Below are positions 1-12,351 of a stretch of DNA of 64,000 bases, in pieces. A model generated the notes under the pieces. It worked only from the letters and a program-made list of their open reading frames with translations, did not search any database and was not told where the DNA came from. Made by a program: the position numbers and the translations under genes. Every line of letters begins with the position of its first letter. Positions within the stretch are counted from its first letter, which is position 1. The DNA comes from Sulfurisoma sp963709555 (lineage in GTDB: Bacteria; Pseudomonadota; Gammaproteobacteria; Burkholderiales; Rhodocyclaceae), in assembly GCA_963709555.1 (NCBI GenBank), contig CAVPWR010000008.1, forward strand, positions 558,001-622,000, given 5' to 3'.

Positions 1-2095
1 GGCTGATCCAGCCGATCTCGCCGTCGTGCCAGCGCGCCAGGGCTTCGGCGCCGACGCAGCGTCCGTCCGTGGCCGACACCAGGGGCTGGAACCACGCCTG
101 GATGCGGCACTCGTTGATGGCATTGGCGAGATGGTTCTGGATGTAGATATCCTTCTTGCCCAGCCCCTTGTCGCTCATGTCGGAGAAGAAGCAGACCTGG
201 TTGCGGCCCTGCGCCTTGGCGTAGAACATGGCGCGGTCGGCCTGCGAGAACAGCTGCTCCATGTCCTCGCCATCGGCCGGATAGACGGTGGCGCCCATGC
301 TGAAAGTGACGCGGATATCGGTGCCATCGACATTCAGCGGTGTTTGCACCATGTCGGCGACTTTACGCGTCACCTCGCGCACGGCATCGAGCGATTCCAT
401 GTCGGGCAGCAGCAGCACGAACTCGTCGCCGCCCCAGCGCGCCAGCGTGTCGCCCGAGCGCAGCGCGCTGCGCAGCAACTCGGCGAAGCCTATCAGCAGC
501 GCATCGCCGGCCTTGTGTCCGAGGGAATCGTTGATGGCCTTGAAGTTGTCGAGGTCGAGGAAGCACACGGCGGCACAGTGGCCGCTGCGCTGCGCCAGGC
601 GCAAGGCCACCTTGAAGCGGTCTTCCAACAGCACCCGGTTGGGCAGCCCGGTCAGCGCGTCGTGCAACGCCATGTGGGTGATCTGCCGCTCATGCTGGTA
701 GGTCTGGGTAATGTCGCGGATGACGCCGCGGATGGCCGCCAGTTCGCCAGCGGGGTTCCGATGGCCGATGAATCGCGCCTCGACCCATTCCTCGTGGCTG
801 CTGTCCACGGCGAGGCGCAGCCGCATCACCGTCTGCTCCTTTTTGGAAGTGCGCAGCAGCTCGCATTGCCCGCGCAGTGCCTCGACGTCATCCGCATGGA
901 CGAATGTTGCCAGCGCCATGCCGACCGAGTTGTCGCTGTGGCACAAGCGTGCCCAGCCAGGACTGGCATGAATGATGCGGCCATCGAAGTCGAGGTCGAG
1001 CACTGCCTCCTCCAGAATCGCCAGCGTCTCCATGTAGATCTTCTGCTCGGCCTCGCGCTGTTCCACCGTCGCCGCCAGGTCTTCGAAGGCCCCGGCCAGC
1101 GCGGCGATCTCGTCTTCGCGCTGGCGCGTCGGTGCCAGCCGCCGCGCCACGTCGGCCGCCCCGGCCCGGCCCGCCGCGTACTCGTCGAGCGCGTTATCCA
1201 CGGCCTCGATGCGGCGAACCGTGACCGACAGCCAGCGCCACAGCCCGAGCCACAGCAGCAACGTCAGCGCGACAACGCCGACCGCGGCCAGGCCCATGAA
1301 CTGCCAGGCCAGCTGCTCGCCGCTGACCGTCCGATAAGCCTTGAGCCGCGGCTTGCCCGCGCCCTCGTCGCCGGGCCAGGGAAGCTCCACCTCGACATAG
1401 CGCTGTTCGCCCTTGCGCACCGTGTCGTGGCGCATCGGGGTTTCCGCCAGATCGAGCTGCGGATGCGAGCGCACCAGCTCGCGCCGGTCCACGTAGATTT
1501 CGAGGTGCACGTCGGGAATCAGCAGCTGGCGCAGTGCCTCGCGATTGAGCGGGCGAAGCAGCAGCAGGGTCCCCTGACCGTCCGGACCAAGCCAGATCGG
1601 CTGGCGGTAGACACGGTAAATCTCGTCGTGCGACCGTACCAGGAACCAGTCGACACCGACGACATCCGCCGGATTGATGGCTTGGGCGATCGGGCCGTAG
1701 CGATAGCGCACATCGCCACCGGGCCCAAGGACGAGCATGGTCGGGAAATCGATGAAGGCCCACTGGGCATTGAGGAAGGCGCTGAGCTTGGCGGCGGTGT
1801 TGGGGCCGCTCATCTCCAAAAGACGGGAAAATTCCATGCGCCCCAGCACCTGATCGGCACTGACCCGCCAGCTCGACTCAAGCCGCAGCAGCTGGTCGGT
1901 GTAGTAGTCGCGCGTGACGTTGCGGCGCTGCGCGATTTCGCGGCCCTCGACGATATAGAACGAGGCAATGCCGGTCCCCACTACCGCGGTCGCGGCAATG
2001 CCGGCCACCAGCAGCAGATGGGTGAAGGCCTGTCCGCGCAGCCGCGCGAAACGCCATTGCAGCCACCCCTTCAGGCCGGTGCCGGAATGCGCCAT
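1..2095 (-). CDS. Membrane PAS-GGDEF-EAL c-di-GMP enzyme (3' end cut by window edge)
   Basis: Reading the minus strand from an ATG at 2095 gives one open frame that runs off the left edge. It has an N-terminal membrane segment, an extracytoplasmic region of about 200 residues, a second membrane segment, a HAMP-like linker, a PAS domain, a GGDEF domain with the intact motif RWGGDEF, and the first 50 or so residues of an EAL domain with the intact motif AEALARW. It should make and/or degrade cyclic di-GMP in response to a periplasmic signal. The start lies 4 nt after the stop of the binding-protein gene, so the two are probably co-transcribed and the binding protein may supply the signal. The EAL catalytic residues beyond the start of the domain cannot be checked. 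Confidence 0.9.
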   Translation of the reverse strand, partial: MAHSGTGLKGWLQWRFARLRGQAFTHLLLVAGIAATAVVGTGIASFYIVEGREIAQRRNVTRDYYTDQLLRLESSWRVSADQVLGRMEFSRLLEMSGPNTAAKLSAFLNAQWAFIDFPTMLVLGPGGDVRYRYGPIAQAINPADVVGVDWFLVRSHDEIYRVYRQPIWLGPDGQGTLLLLRPLNREALRQLLIPDVHLEIYVDRRELVRSHPQLDLAETPMRHDTVRKGEQRYVEVELPWPGDEGAGKPRLKAYRTVSGEQLAWQFMGLAAVGVVALTLLLWLGLWRWLSVTVRRIEAVDNALDEYAAGRAGAADVARRLAPTRQREDEIAALAGAFEDLAATVEQREAEQKIYMETLAILEEAVLDLDFDGRIIHASPGWARLCHSDNSVGMALATFVHADDVEALRGQCELLRTSKKEQTVMRLRLAVDSSHEEWVEARFIGHRNPAGELAAIRGVIRDITQTYQHERQITHMALHDALTGLPNRVLLEDRFKVALRLAQRSGHCAAVCFLDLDNFKAINDSLGHKAGDALLIGFAELLRSALRSGDTLARWGGDEFVLLLPDMESLDAVREVTRKVADMVQTPLNVDGTDIRVTFSMGATVYPADGEDMEQLFSQADRAMFYAKAQGRNQVCFFSDMSDKGLGKKDIYIQNHLANAINECRIQAWFQPLVSATDGRCVGAEALARWHDGEIGWIS

Positions 2096-2099
2096 TCTT

Positions 2100-3116
2100 T
2101 CAGCGCAGCCAGCGCTCGTCGATCACGGCCGTGATGTCGCGGCCATCGGGCATGGCTAGTCCCACCGATTTCATGAACAGGCGCGTGGCTTCGACATCGG
2201 CCTTGCTGAAACTTCCGTCGCGGCTGAAAAAGTTGGGCAACCGGCCCAGCGCATGCGCGACGTCGGCGCGCTGCGCGGGATCGGCGATGCCGAGGCGCAG
2301 CGGGATCTGCTCGCGTGGCGACTCGTGGATCCACTTCAGTGCGCGCAGCAGCATCAGCACCATCTTGCGTGCCGCCTCCGGCCGCGCAGCCAGGAGTTGC
2401 GGCGAGGACGCCAGCACGGCCCGGATGTGGTTGCGCCCGGCCAGTTGCACCGGATTCTTCGGATCGGAGAGGCTGGCGATCTGAACGCCGATGCCCTCGC
2501 GCACCAGCGTGCTCGAAGCGGGTTCCTCGCAGAACACCGCATCGACCACCTCGCCGGCCAGCGCGCCATGGACACCCTCGAAATTCTGCGTGATCGGCGT
2601 CCATCGCACCTCCTGCGGCCGCACGCCACTGGTGCCGATCCAGTGCTCGGCCAGCAGTTGCAGATAGGTCTTGGTCGACGAACTGCCCATCGGCACCCCC
2701 ACGCTGTGGCCGCGCAGGTCCTTGAGGCTGCGGATCTTCGAAGCCAGGGCCTTGCGCACGACGATGCCGTAGGGCGGCGCGCCGCTGGAGAGCGCGGCGA
2801 TGGCGACGATGTCCTTTTGGCGCGCAACGAAGTTCGGCAGGATGGGAAAGCCCGTGCCGGCAAAATCGGCATTGCCGGCCAGCATGTCCTCGGCGGCAAG
2901 AACTCCCGACGGCAGGTGACGGATGGCGAGACGAATGCCGAGTTCGCGGTCGATGCCGAGTACTGGAATCAGTTCCAGCGGGAAAAATGGCATCAGGTGC
3001 GGACCGGGGATGTTGAGGCGGATCAGTTCGCCGCCAGCCGCATACAACGGCCGCAGTGCGCCAGCCATTCCTATTGCTGCCAATCCGCCCAGAACCTGCC
3101 TGCGCGAGATGGTCAT
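2100..3116 (-). CDS. Periplasmic substrate-binding protein, NMT1/SsuA-like
   Basis: This 338-residue protein opens with a twin-arginine-type signal (SRRQVLGGLAAIG). It then has the fold pattern of ABC-type binding proteins of the NMT1/THI5/SsuA family, including a GHSVGVPMGSSSTKTYL stretch typical of the ligand cleft. The start at 3116 was chosen because GGAGGGG lies just upstream; a longer frame to 3233 has no ribosome site. No ABC permease or ATPase gene adjoins it. The only partner is the GGDEF/EAL gene 4 nt downstream, so a sensory rather than transport role is likely (inference). The ligand is unknown; the family binds sulfonates, nitrate or pyrimidine precursors. Confidence 0.8.
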   Translation of the reverse strand: MTISRRQVLGGLAAIGMAGALRPLYAAGGELIRLNIPGPHLMPFFPLELIPVLGIDRELGIRLAIRHLPSGVLAAEDMLAGNADFAGTGFPILPNFVARQKDIVAIAALSSGAPPYGIVVRKALASKIRSLKDLRGHSVGVPMGSSSTKTYLQLLAEHWIGTSGVRPQEVRWTPITQNFEGVHGALAGEVVDAVFCEEPASSTLVREGIGVQIASLSDPKNPVQLAGRNHIRAVLASSPQLLAARPEAARKMVLMLLRALKWIHESPREQIPLRLGIADPAQRADVAHALGRLPNFFSRDGSFSKADVEATRLFMKSVGLAMPDGRDITAVIDERWLR

Positions 3117-3280
3117 GATTCCCCTCCGCCTATCTTTAGGTCTAAAGAAGAATGGCACGTCTGCCTTGCAAGCACAAGGGGGTGCGGTAGGGGGCAGCAG
3201 CAGGGGGAGCGGTTGCGGGAAAACCGGAGGCATGGACGCGGCAGATGTCGCGTGCGGCCGTGTGTATTTCGGGGGGTTTT

Positions 3281-3355
3281 TGGTGGGCGGTACTGGGTTC
3301 GAACCAGTGACCCCTGCCGTGTGAAGGCAGTGCTCTACCGCTGAGCTAACCGCCC
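3281..3355 (-). tRNA. tRNA-Val (anticodon CAC)
   Basis: The minus strand folds into a standard 75-nt cloverleaf. It has a 7-bp acceptor stem (GGGCGGT with ACCGCCC), a D arm, an anticodon stem CTGCC/GGCAG around the loop TTCACAC (anticodon CAC, decoding GTG), a T arm with TTCGAAC, and an encoded 3' CCA. It sits alone between the binding-protein gene and gltX. A short T run follows the CCA on its coding strand only indirectly, so its terminator is not clear. Confidence 0.96.
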
Positions 3356-3455
3356 CCGAAAAGGAGGCGCATTAGACCACAAAGCTTCTCGGCCAGTCAA
3401 TTCGCTGTCGCCTCTCGCGTAGAATGACCTGCTTTGCCCTGCCAGCCCTTTGCTC

Positions 3456-4847
3456 ATGACGGTCCGTACCCGCTTCGCTCCCAGCCCGACCGGCTATCTC
3501 CACATCGGCGGTGCCCGCACCGCGCTGTTTTCCTGGGCCTATGCCCGCCGCCACGGCGGTACTTTCATCCTGCGCATCGAGGACACCGACATCGCCCGCT
3601 CGACGCCCGAGGCGGTGCAGGCGATCATCGACGGCATGCAGTGGCTGGACCTCGCCCACGACGAGGGGCCGTTCTACCAGATGCAGCGGATGTACCGCTA
3701 CAAGGAGGTGATCCAGCAGATGCTGGCGGCGGGCACGGCCTACCAGTGCTACATGTCTTCCGAGGAGCTCGAGCAGATCCGCGAGGCGCAGCGCGCGCGC
3801 GGCGAGAAGCCGCGCTACGACGGACGCTGGCGGCCCGAGCCCGGCAAGACGCTGCCGACGCCGCCCTCGGGCGTGCAGCCGGTGGTGCGCTTCCAGCAAC
3901 CCGAGCATGGCGTCGTGGCCTGGGACGACCTGGTCAAGGGCCGCATCGAGTTCGCCAACGACGAACTCGACGATTTCATCATCGCCCGCGCCGATGGCAC
4001 GCCGACCTACAATTTCTGCGTGGTGGTCGATGACTGGGACATGGCGATCACCCATGTCATCCGCGGCGACGACCACGTGAACAACACGCCGCGCCAGATC
4101 AACGTGCTCAAGGCGCTCGGCGCGACAGTGCCCGAATATGCCCACGTCTCGATGATCCTCGGCGACGACGGCCAGAAGCTCTCCAAGCGCCACGGCGCGG
4201 TGTCGGTGATGCAGTACGAGGAGGACGGCTACCTGCCCGAGGCGGTCATCAACTACCTGGCGCGCCTCGGCTGGTCGCACGGCGACGAGGAAGTGTTTTC
4301 GCGCGAGCAGTTCGTGCAGTGGTTCGACCTCGCCCACATCACGCCCTCGGCGGCGCAGTTCAACACCGAGAAGCTCAACTGGCTGAACGCCCATTACATC
4401 AAGCTGGCCGACGATGCGCGGCTGGCCGGCGAGATTCGCCGGCGGCTGGCGGCGCAGGGCGCGACGGTCGGCGACCATCCCGATCCGGCGCAGGTCGCCG
4501 CGCTCTACAAGGAACGGGTGGCGACGCTCAACGAACTGGCCGACGCGGCACATCCCTTCTATGTCGCGACGCATCCATCGGACGAGCTGCGGGCGCAGCA
4601 TTTCACCGCGGCGGCGCTGGCGGCCTTGCGCGACCTGCATGGCCGGCTGGCGGCAGCGCCGTGGGAGCGTCCGGCCCTGAGCCAGGCGCTGAAGGCGACG
4701 CTGGCCGCCACCGGCCTCAAGATGCCGCAGGTGGCGATTCCGCTGCGCGTGGCCTTGCTCGGCCAGCCGCAGTCGCCGGCCATCGACGCCGTGCTCGAAG
4801 TGCTGGGGCGCGATGCGGTGCTGGCGCGCCTGGCGGCTGTCTTCTGA
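3456..4847 (+). CDS. gltX: Glutamate--tRNA ligase
   Basis: A 463-residue class I aminoacyl-tRNA synthetase that charges tRNA-Glu with glutamate in the cytoplasm. The HIGH signature appears as HIGGARTALF near residue 16 and the KMSKS loop as KLSKRHG near residue 240. The C-terminal anticodon-binding helical domain is present and the length matches bacterial GluRS. ATG 3456 places the conserved opening TVRTRFAPSPTG at the usual position; an in-frame TTG two codons earlier is less likely. It stands alone between tRNA-Val and a lipoprotein gene on the same strand. Confidence 0.97.
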   Translation: MTVRTRFAPSPTGYLHIGGARTALFSWAYARRHGGTFILRIEDTDIARSTPEAVQAIIDGMQWLDLAHDEGPFYQMQRMYRYKEVIQQMLAAGTAYQCYMSSEELEQIREAQRARGEKPRYDGRWRPEPGKTLPTPPSGVQPVVRFQQPEHGVVAWDDLVKGRIEFANDELDDFIIARADGTPTYNFCVVVDDWDMAITHVIRGDDHVNNTPRQINVLKALGATVPEYAHVSMILGDDGQKLSKRHGAVSVMQYEEDGYLPEAVINYLARLGWSHGDEEVFSREQFVQWFDLAHITPSAAQFNTEKLNWLNAHYIKLADDARLAGEIRRRLAAQGATVGDHPDPAQVAALYKERVATLNELADAAHPFYVATHPSDELRAQHFTAAALAALRDLHGRLAAAPWERPALSQALKATLAATGLKMPQVAIPLRVALLGQPQSPAIDAVLEVLGRDAVLARLAAVF

Positions 4848-4900
4848 AGCCCCGTCGCTTCCTTGACAGGCGCCGTTGCGCGAACCATTCTTGGATTGTT

Positions 4901-5737
4901 ATGTCGATCCGCAGTCCTCTCGTTCTACTGTCCTGCATCGCCCTGGCCGGTTGCGCCTCTTCATCGCAGACGGGGCGGCAGCAGGTGGTCGTGCCCACCC
5001 AGGTGAGCGAGGTTTATTCCGAGGTCAACCTGCAGATGAAGCTTGCCGGCGCGGCGGCGCCGAGCGTTGAGCAGAGCGAGGATCAGTGCCTGTCGTTCGA
5101 GTATCAGCGGCAGATCCGCAAGCTCATGGAAAAAACGGTGGTGACGGCGAAGCGGCTCTATCCCGATCTCGAGGAGCGGGGGGTCAAGTTCCGCTTCGAA
5201 GTCGCGCCCAGCGCACAGGCCGGCGTGTTTTCGAATGCCGGCGGCACCATCGTGATTCTGCAGGGGACGCAAGACATGCCGCTGCCGGATTCCGTGCTGT
5301 CCTACGTCATAGCCCGCGAGATGGGCCATGTCATCGGCCGCCACCATGACGAAAATTCGGCGGCGACGGTGATGTTCTCGGTGTTGACGCAAGTGCTTTT
5401 CCCGGCGGCTGCGCTGGTCAAGGGCCTGGCCGTGGTGCTGCCGACGACCGCAATGGGCACGGCGGTGACGGCTTCGGCGGTCTCCTATCTTGGCGCCACC
5501 GCGCTACGTACCACTTATCGCGGAGATCACCTGCGCGAGGCGGAGGGGATCGCCTTTACGCTGCTGGCGGAGTCAGGCTGGGATCTGTATGAGGTTGCCG
5601 CCGAGGCAAGCACGGTAACCGTCAAGGGCGGTGACGCTACCTGGATGGAGGAGTTGCAGCAATCGCTGTCCAACCTCGATCAGTTGGCTTACGGCCCGCG
5701 CCGGCAGCCTTTCCGCGTGCAGCCTCGCGGCGTGTGA
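4901..5737 (+). CDS. Lipoprotein resembling M48 metallopeptidases, altered zinc motif
   Basis: This 278-residue protein starts with a lipoprotein signal whose lipobox is LAGC (Cys about residue 17), so it should be anchored in a membrane facing the periplasm. The middle has the layout of M48 (Oma1/BepA/LoiP-like) peptidases: helix, zinc motif, hydrophobic hairpin, then a downstream acidic helix (LREAEGIAFTLLAESGWD). The expected HExxH is REMGH at residues 139-143: the first zinc-ligand histidine is arginine (codon CGC). His143 and a nearby GRHH remain. It may therefore be a catalytically dead relative, or use another metal arrangement. It lies 53 nt after gltX. Confidence 0.75.
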   Translation: MSIRSPLVLLSCIALAGCASSSQTGRQQVVVPTQVSEVYSEVNLQMKLAGAAAPSVEQSEDQCLSFEYQRQIRKLMEKTVVTAKRLYPDLEERGVKFRFEVAPSAQAGVFSNAGGTIVILQGTQDMPLPDSVLSYVIAREMGHVIGRHHDENSAATVMFSVLTQVLFPAAALVKGLAVVLPTTAMGTAVTASAVSYLGATALRTTYRGDHLREAEGIAFTLLAESGWDLYEVAAEASTVTVKGGDATWMEELQQSLSNLDQLAYGPRRQPFRVQPRGV

Positions 5738-5745
5738 AATGCGTG

Positions 5746-5769
5746 ATCCCCCGCCCGAGGGCGGGGGAT
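5746..5769. terminator. Strong GC hairpin between convergent genes
   Basis: An inverted repeat, ATCCCCCGCC / GGCGGGGGAT with a 4-nt loop, sits exactly between the converging ends of the M48-like lipoprotein gene (ends 5737) and the glycine-zipper gene (ends 5777 on the minus strand). There is no U tract on either side, so it may act bidirectionally as an RNA-stabilising or Rho-assisted end rather than a classic intrinsic terminator. Confidence 0.6.
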
Positions 5770-5776
5770 GGGAACG

Positions 5777-6496
5777 TCAGGCGCGGGAGACCAGCAGGCC
5801 GTTCTCGACCCGGACGCGATCGCCGCTGCGCCAGGCCGGGGCGGTGTCCTGGTGGAAGACGCGGGTCGTGCCATCTTCCAGTCGGACGGTGATCTGGTAG
5901 TCGACGACCCGTTTCTGCGCCTTCTCGATCTGGTTGCCGGCGACGGCGCCGCCGAGAACGCCGACCACCGTGGCGACGTCGCGGCCGCGGCCCTGGCCGA
6001 TCTGGTTGCCGAGCACGCCGCCGAGCACGCCGCCGGCGACGGCGCCGATGCCGGAACCTTCGGCTTCCTTGGCGATTTCACGCACCGACTCGATGGTGCC
6101 GCAGTCGTGGCAGATCGCCGGCGCCTGGCTGTAGACCGGCGCGGAGGTGCGGATCTGCTCCGGTGCGCGATAGACCTCGATGTCGGACGGCTGCTGGTTG
6201 CGTGCGACGCGCACCGGCCTCGGTGCGGCCGGCTTGGCCGCTGCGGCCGGAGCGGGCGTCGTATTCACATTGACGGCGACCGTCGGTACCTGGGCAGCGG
6301 GCGGCGTCAAAGCGGCAGGCTGCGCCACGGCAGTCGGCTGCATCGAGGCGACTTGCAGCTGGGGGGCGGCATCGGCACTCTTGTGGCCGAAGGGAATCAC
6401 GCCGGTGAGCACGCCGACGCCCGCAAGTGAAAGGGCGGTGACGGAAGCGGCGGCGATCATCAGGGCCGGATGCAGGGTGGGGCGGTTGTTTTCCAT
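5777..6496 (-). CDS. Glycine-zipper 2TM outer-membrane-type protein
   Basis: A 239-residue protein with one N-terminal membrane segment (about residues 11-35), a long Ala/Pro/Val-rich linker, and a glycine-zipper region made of two Gly-rich helices (GAVAGGVLGGVLGNQIG and VVGVLGGAVAGNQIE). A small beta domain ends the protein (VRLEDGTTRVFHQD). This is the Rick_17kDa_Anti / 'glycine zipper 2TM' architecture found in envelope proteins such as SlyB and YmgD relatives. It probably sits in the periplasm or envelope; no enzymatic role is expected. The N-terminal anchor looks like an uncleaved signal rather than a lipobox. Confidence 0.85.
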   Translation of the reverse strand: MENNRPTLHPALMIAAASVTALSLAGVGVLTGVIPFGHKSADAAPQLQVASMQPTAVAQPAALTPPAAQVPTVAVNVNTTPAPAAAAKPAAPRPVRVARNQQPSDIEVYRAPEQIRTSAPVYSQAPAICHDCGTIESVREIAKEAEGSGIGAVAGGVLGGVLGNQIGQGRGRDVATVVGVLGGAVAGNQIEKAQKRVVDYQITVRLEDGTTRVFHQDTAPAWRSGDRVRVENGLLVSRA

Positions 6497-6597
6497 GGTG
6501 TCCTCGTTGAAGAATTGTTGTCTGGCACGGACTATAACGAGCTTGATCCGGTCTTTGAGGACGGATGCAACGAACTGTTACACCTGCACGGTAATTG

Positions 6598-8503
6598 TTA
6601 CAACTCGGCGGCGGGACGGCGGCGGGGCGGTTTCGCCAGGAAGCGCGCCGGTTCGGCCGCGGCGGCGAGGTCGGCCTCCAGCGGCAGCGGCTCGGCGGCG
6701 ATGCGGCTGGCCAGCAGCTCGGCCGTGAGCGTGGCCCAGACCAGGCCGCGGGCGCCGAAGCCGGAGATGACGTGGAGGCCGTCGGGCGACGCGTCTGCTG
6801 CTGCCAGCATCGGCCCGGCCAGCGGCAGGCGGTCGGGCGACATCGGGCGGAAGCTGGTGCGACCCGCCAGTTGCGCCGGGTCGAGGGTCTGGCCGAAGCC
6901 CGGCAGGATCATGTCCAGCCGGTGCAGGTTTTCGACATGGTCGTCGCGGCGCGGCGCGGGATCAAAGTCGCGCGCCATGGTGGCGCCGGCGCAGCGGATG
7001 CCATCGACCGCCGGCGTCACATAACCGAGGCGGCAGGCGACGATGTCGAGCGGTGGCGTGTCGCCTTCCGGCAGCAAGGAAACCGTGCCACGCCCCGGCC
7101 AGACCGGCAGCAGGCGCTCCGGCACAAGTCGCCCGACCTGGGCGCCGGCGGCGAGCACGACCTGCGGCGCTTCGGCGATGACGCTGCCGTCGGCGGCGTA
7201 CAGCCGCCAGATTTCGCCGTGGCGTTCGAGGCGGGAGACGGCGGTGCCGTAGCGGGTTTCGATGCGGTCCGCGTGGCGCGCCAGGTTGGCTGCGCAAAAA
7301 CTCGGCGGCACGATCCAGGCGCCGCCGGCGAACCACCAGCCGCCGGCCTCGATCGGCCAGCCGGCCAGTCGGGCAGCTTCCTCGCGCTCGACGAAGCGCG
7401 CGAATTCCGCTGGCGGCGCCTGCTCGGCGATGGCGCGTCGCTGGGTTTCCTCGTGCTTGGCGTCGCGCGACAGGTGCAGCACGCCGCAGCGCGCCCAGCG
7501 CAGCGGCAGCCCTTCGGCCGCGAGGGCGGAAAGGTGGCGCGCCGCGTGCAGGTAGCCGGCGCGCAGCCAGCGCGAAAGCCGGTTGTCGTCGAGCGAGGGC
7601 AGGGGACGGATGATGCCGACGGGGTTGCCTGAGGCGCCAGTCGCGGGACCTCCGGCGGCGTCGATCAGCGTGACATCGAAGCCGCGCGCGGCGAGCCGTT
7701 CGGCGATCGACGTGCCGGCGATGCCGGCGCCGATCACAATGATGCGGCGGTCGGAAAAAGTCGGCACCCCAAGGGTACTTCCTGCGGGGCGCGCTGGCGG
7801 GGCGGTGCCGGGCAGACGACCGACCAGCATTTGACGCTTGGCCGCGAAGCCCGGGCGCTTCTCCAGCAAAAAGTCGGCGCTGGCGAGACGGCGACGGACA
7901 TCGCCGGTGACCGCCCAGGTGGCGAGCGTGGCGCCGGGTGCGGCGAGTCGGCGCAACTCGGCGATGACCGCGTCGGACCAGAGTTCGGGATTCTTCGCCG
8001 GCGAGAAGCCGTCGAGGAAGAAGGCGTCGGCCTGTGCCCTGATCTGCGGCAGCAGCTCGAGCGCGTCACCGAAGGCCAGTGTCAGCGTGATGGGTGCCGA
8101 AATGCAGCCGGTGCAGGCCGGGTATGAGCAGCGGCCATTGTGCGCGGAGTTCCGCGGCGAGCGGTGCCAGTTCCGGCCAGGCTGCGTGCAGCCGCGCGAG
8201 GTCGGCGCGCAGAAAACGGATGTTTCTCGACGGACACGAAGTGCAGCCGCGCCGGTCGTTGCGGGTCGTCGTGCCAGGCTTGCCACGCGGCGAGGAAATT
8301 CAGGCCGAGGCCGAAGCCGGTTTCGAGGATGGTGAAGGAGTCACGGCCCTGCCAGCGTCGCGGCAGGTCGTTGCCGCCAAGGAAAACGTGGCGGGCCTGT
8401 TCGAGGCCGCCGGCGGCGGTGTGGTAGACGTCGTTGTAGGTCGGCGCGTAGGGGGTGCCGTTGCCGTCGAACGCGAGTTCGGCGGCAACGAGCGGGACGT
8501 ACT

Positions 8504-8507
<4 letters not shown>
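6598..8507 (-). pseudogene. mnmC: mnmC: bifunctional tRNA mnm5s2U modification enzyme, two frameshifts
   Basis: MnmC finishes the wobble-uridine modification mnm5s2U34: a C-terminal FAD oxidase demodifies cmnm5U and an N-terminal methyltransferase adds the methyl group. The N-terminal part (GTG at 8507, starting KYVPLVAAELAFDGNG) reads in one frame to EKHPF. A deletion of one T from the TTTT run (8213-8216) restores LRADLARLHAAWPELAPL. A further shift near 8100 enters the third frame, ITLTLAFGDALELL onward, which stays open to 6598 and carries the FAD motif VIGAGIAGTSIAERLAARG. Total length after repair is about 635 residues, normal for MnmC. Its GTG overlaps the lysS stop (GTGA). Whether the gene is dead or the sequence has indel errors cannot be told here. 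Confidence 0.85.
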
Positions 8508-10012
<1,505 letters not shown>

Positions 10013-10102
10013 GGCGGTTCCGAAAGCTGAAAAATGTCTGGAAAACAGCGAATTGTCGCCTATCCGTGCAGGGATCGCAAAGAAGCTTGAGCCCGGCTTC
10101 CG

Positions 10103-10108
10103 TATAAT
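10103..10108 (+). promoter_or_regulatory. -10 box upstream of prfC
   Basis: A perfect TATAAT lies 32 nt before the prfC start in the divergent lysS/prfC spacer. No good -35 hexamer is visible at the usual 16-18 nt distance, so the promoter assignment rests on the -10 box and its position. Confidence 0.45.
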
Positions 10109-10139
10109 CGCGCCCCTTTAAGCTCGCCGCAGCCTCGCC

Positions 10140-11723
<1,584 letters not shown>

Positions 11724-11741
11724 GGCTGATTTCCGCTCCGG

Positions 11742-12317
11742 CTATGGTTTTCGCTGCGGCGGCGCATCGACATCCAGCGCCCGCCAGCCTTCGAGGCCCA
11801 GTTTGTTGAGGGTCTCGATGTTGCGCTCGTAGATTTCCCCGGCATCGGGGAAGGCGGCCGTGGCCCTGGCCAGGCTGTCTTCGCGCAGCAGGTGCAACGT
11901 GGGGTAGGGTGCGCGGTTGGTGTGGTTGGCGATGTCGTCCGGCTCGGCATCGGCGAACACGTAGTCCGGATGAAAACTCGCCACTTGCAGGAGGCCGGTG
12001 AGGCCGTGCGTGCGCAGCACGACTTCGACCAGGTCGAGGAAGTCGGCGAAATCCGCGAAGTCGGTCAGGACATCGGGCGTGACGAGCAGCGTGGTGTCGA
12101 CGTCGGCGGGCTCGGCCTCGGTCAGGAATTTCAATTCGCGTTCGAGGTCATCGAGCAGGGCGTCAGTGGTCTGCGCCGCGCTGACGACATAGCGAATCTG
12201 ACCCTTGACGTGAACGCCCTTGGCGAAGGGGCAGAGATTCAGGCCGATCACCGCGCGCTCCAGCCATTTGCGGGTGGCGGCGATGATTTCGGCGTGGTGG
12301 GTTATCGATGTCGGCAT
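11742..12317 (-). CDS. DUF1415 family protein
   Basis: This 191-residue protein carries the hallmark of DUF1415 near its start (RAVIGLNLCPFAKGVH) and conserved C-terminal segments (HPDYVFADA, NRAPYPTLHLLRED). The Cys in NLCPFAK and several His/Asp residues are well conserved in what I recall of the family, but no biochemical function is established. It has no signal peptide or membrane segment and is likely cytoplasmic. It lies 35 nt downstream of prfB on the same strand, so it may be the last gene of that transcript. Confidence 0.8.
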   Translation of the reverse strand: MPTSITHHAEIIAATRKWLERAVIGLNLCPFAKGVHVKGQIRYVVSAAQTTDALLDDLERELKFLTEAEPADVDTTLLVTPDVLTDFADFADFLDLVEVVLRTHGLTGLLQVASFHPDYVFADAEPDDIANHTNRAPYPTLHLLREDSLARATAAFPDAGEIYERNIETLNKLGLEGWRALDVDAPPQRKP

Positions 12318-12351
12318 GAACCGCCGGTGCCGGGCATCCTGCAGCGCCGAC

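Noticed and set aside
26..2134. A long plus-strand open frame (about 700 codons) over the left edge.
   Set aside because: It is antisense to the PAS-GGDEF-EAL gene, whose motifs are unambiguous; no family matches the plus frame.
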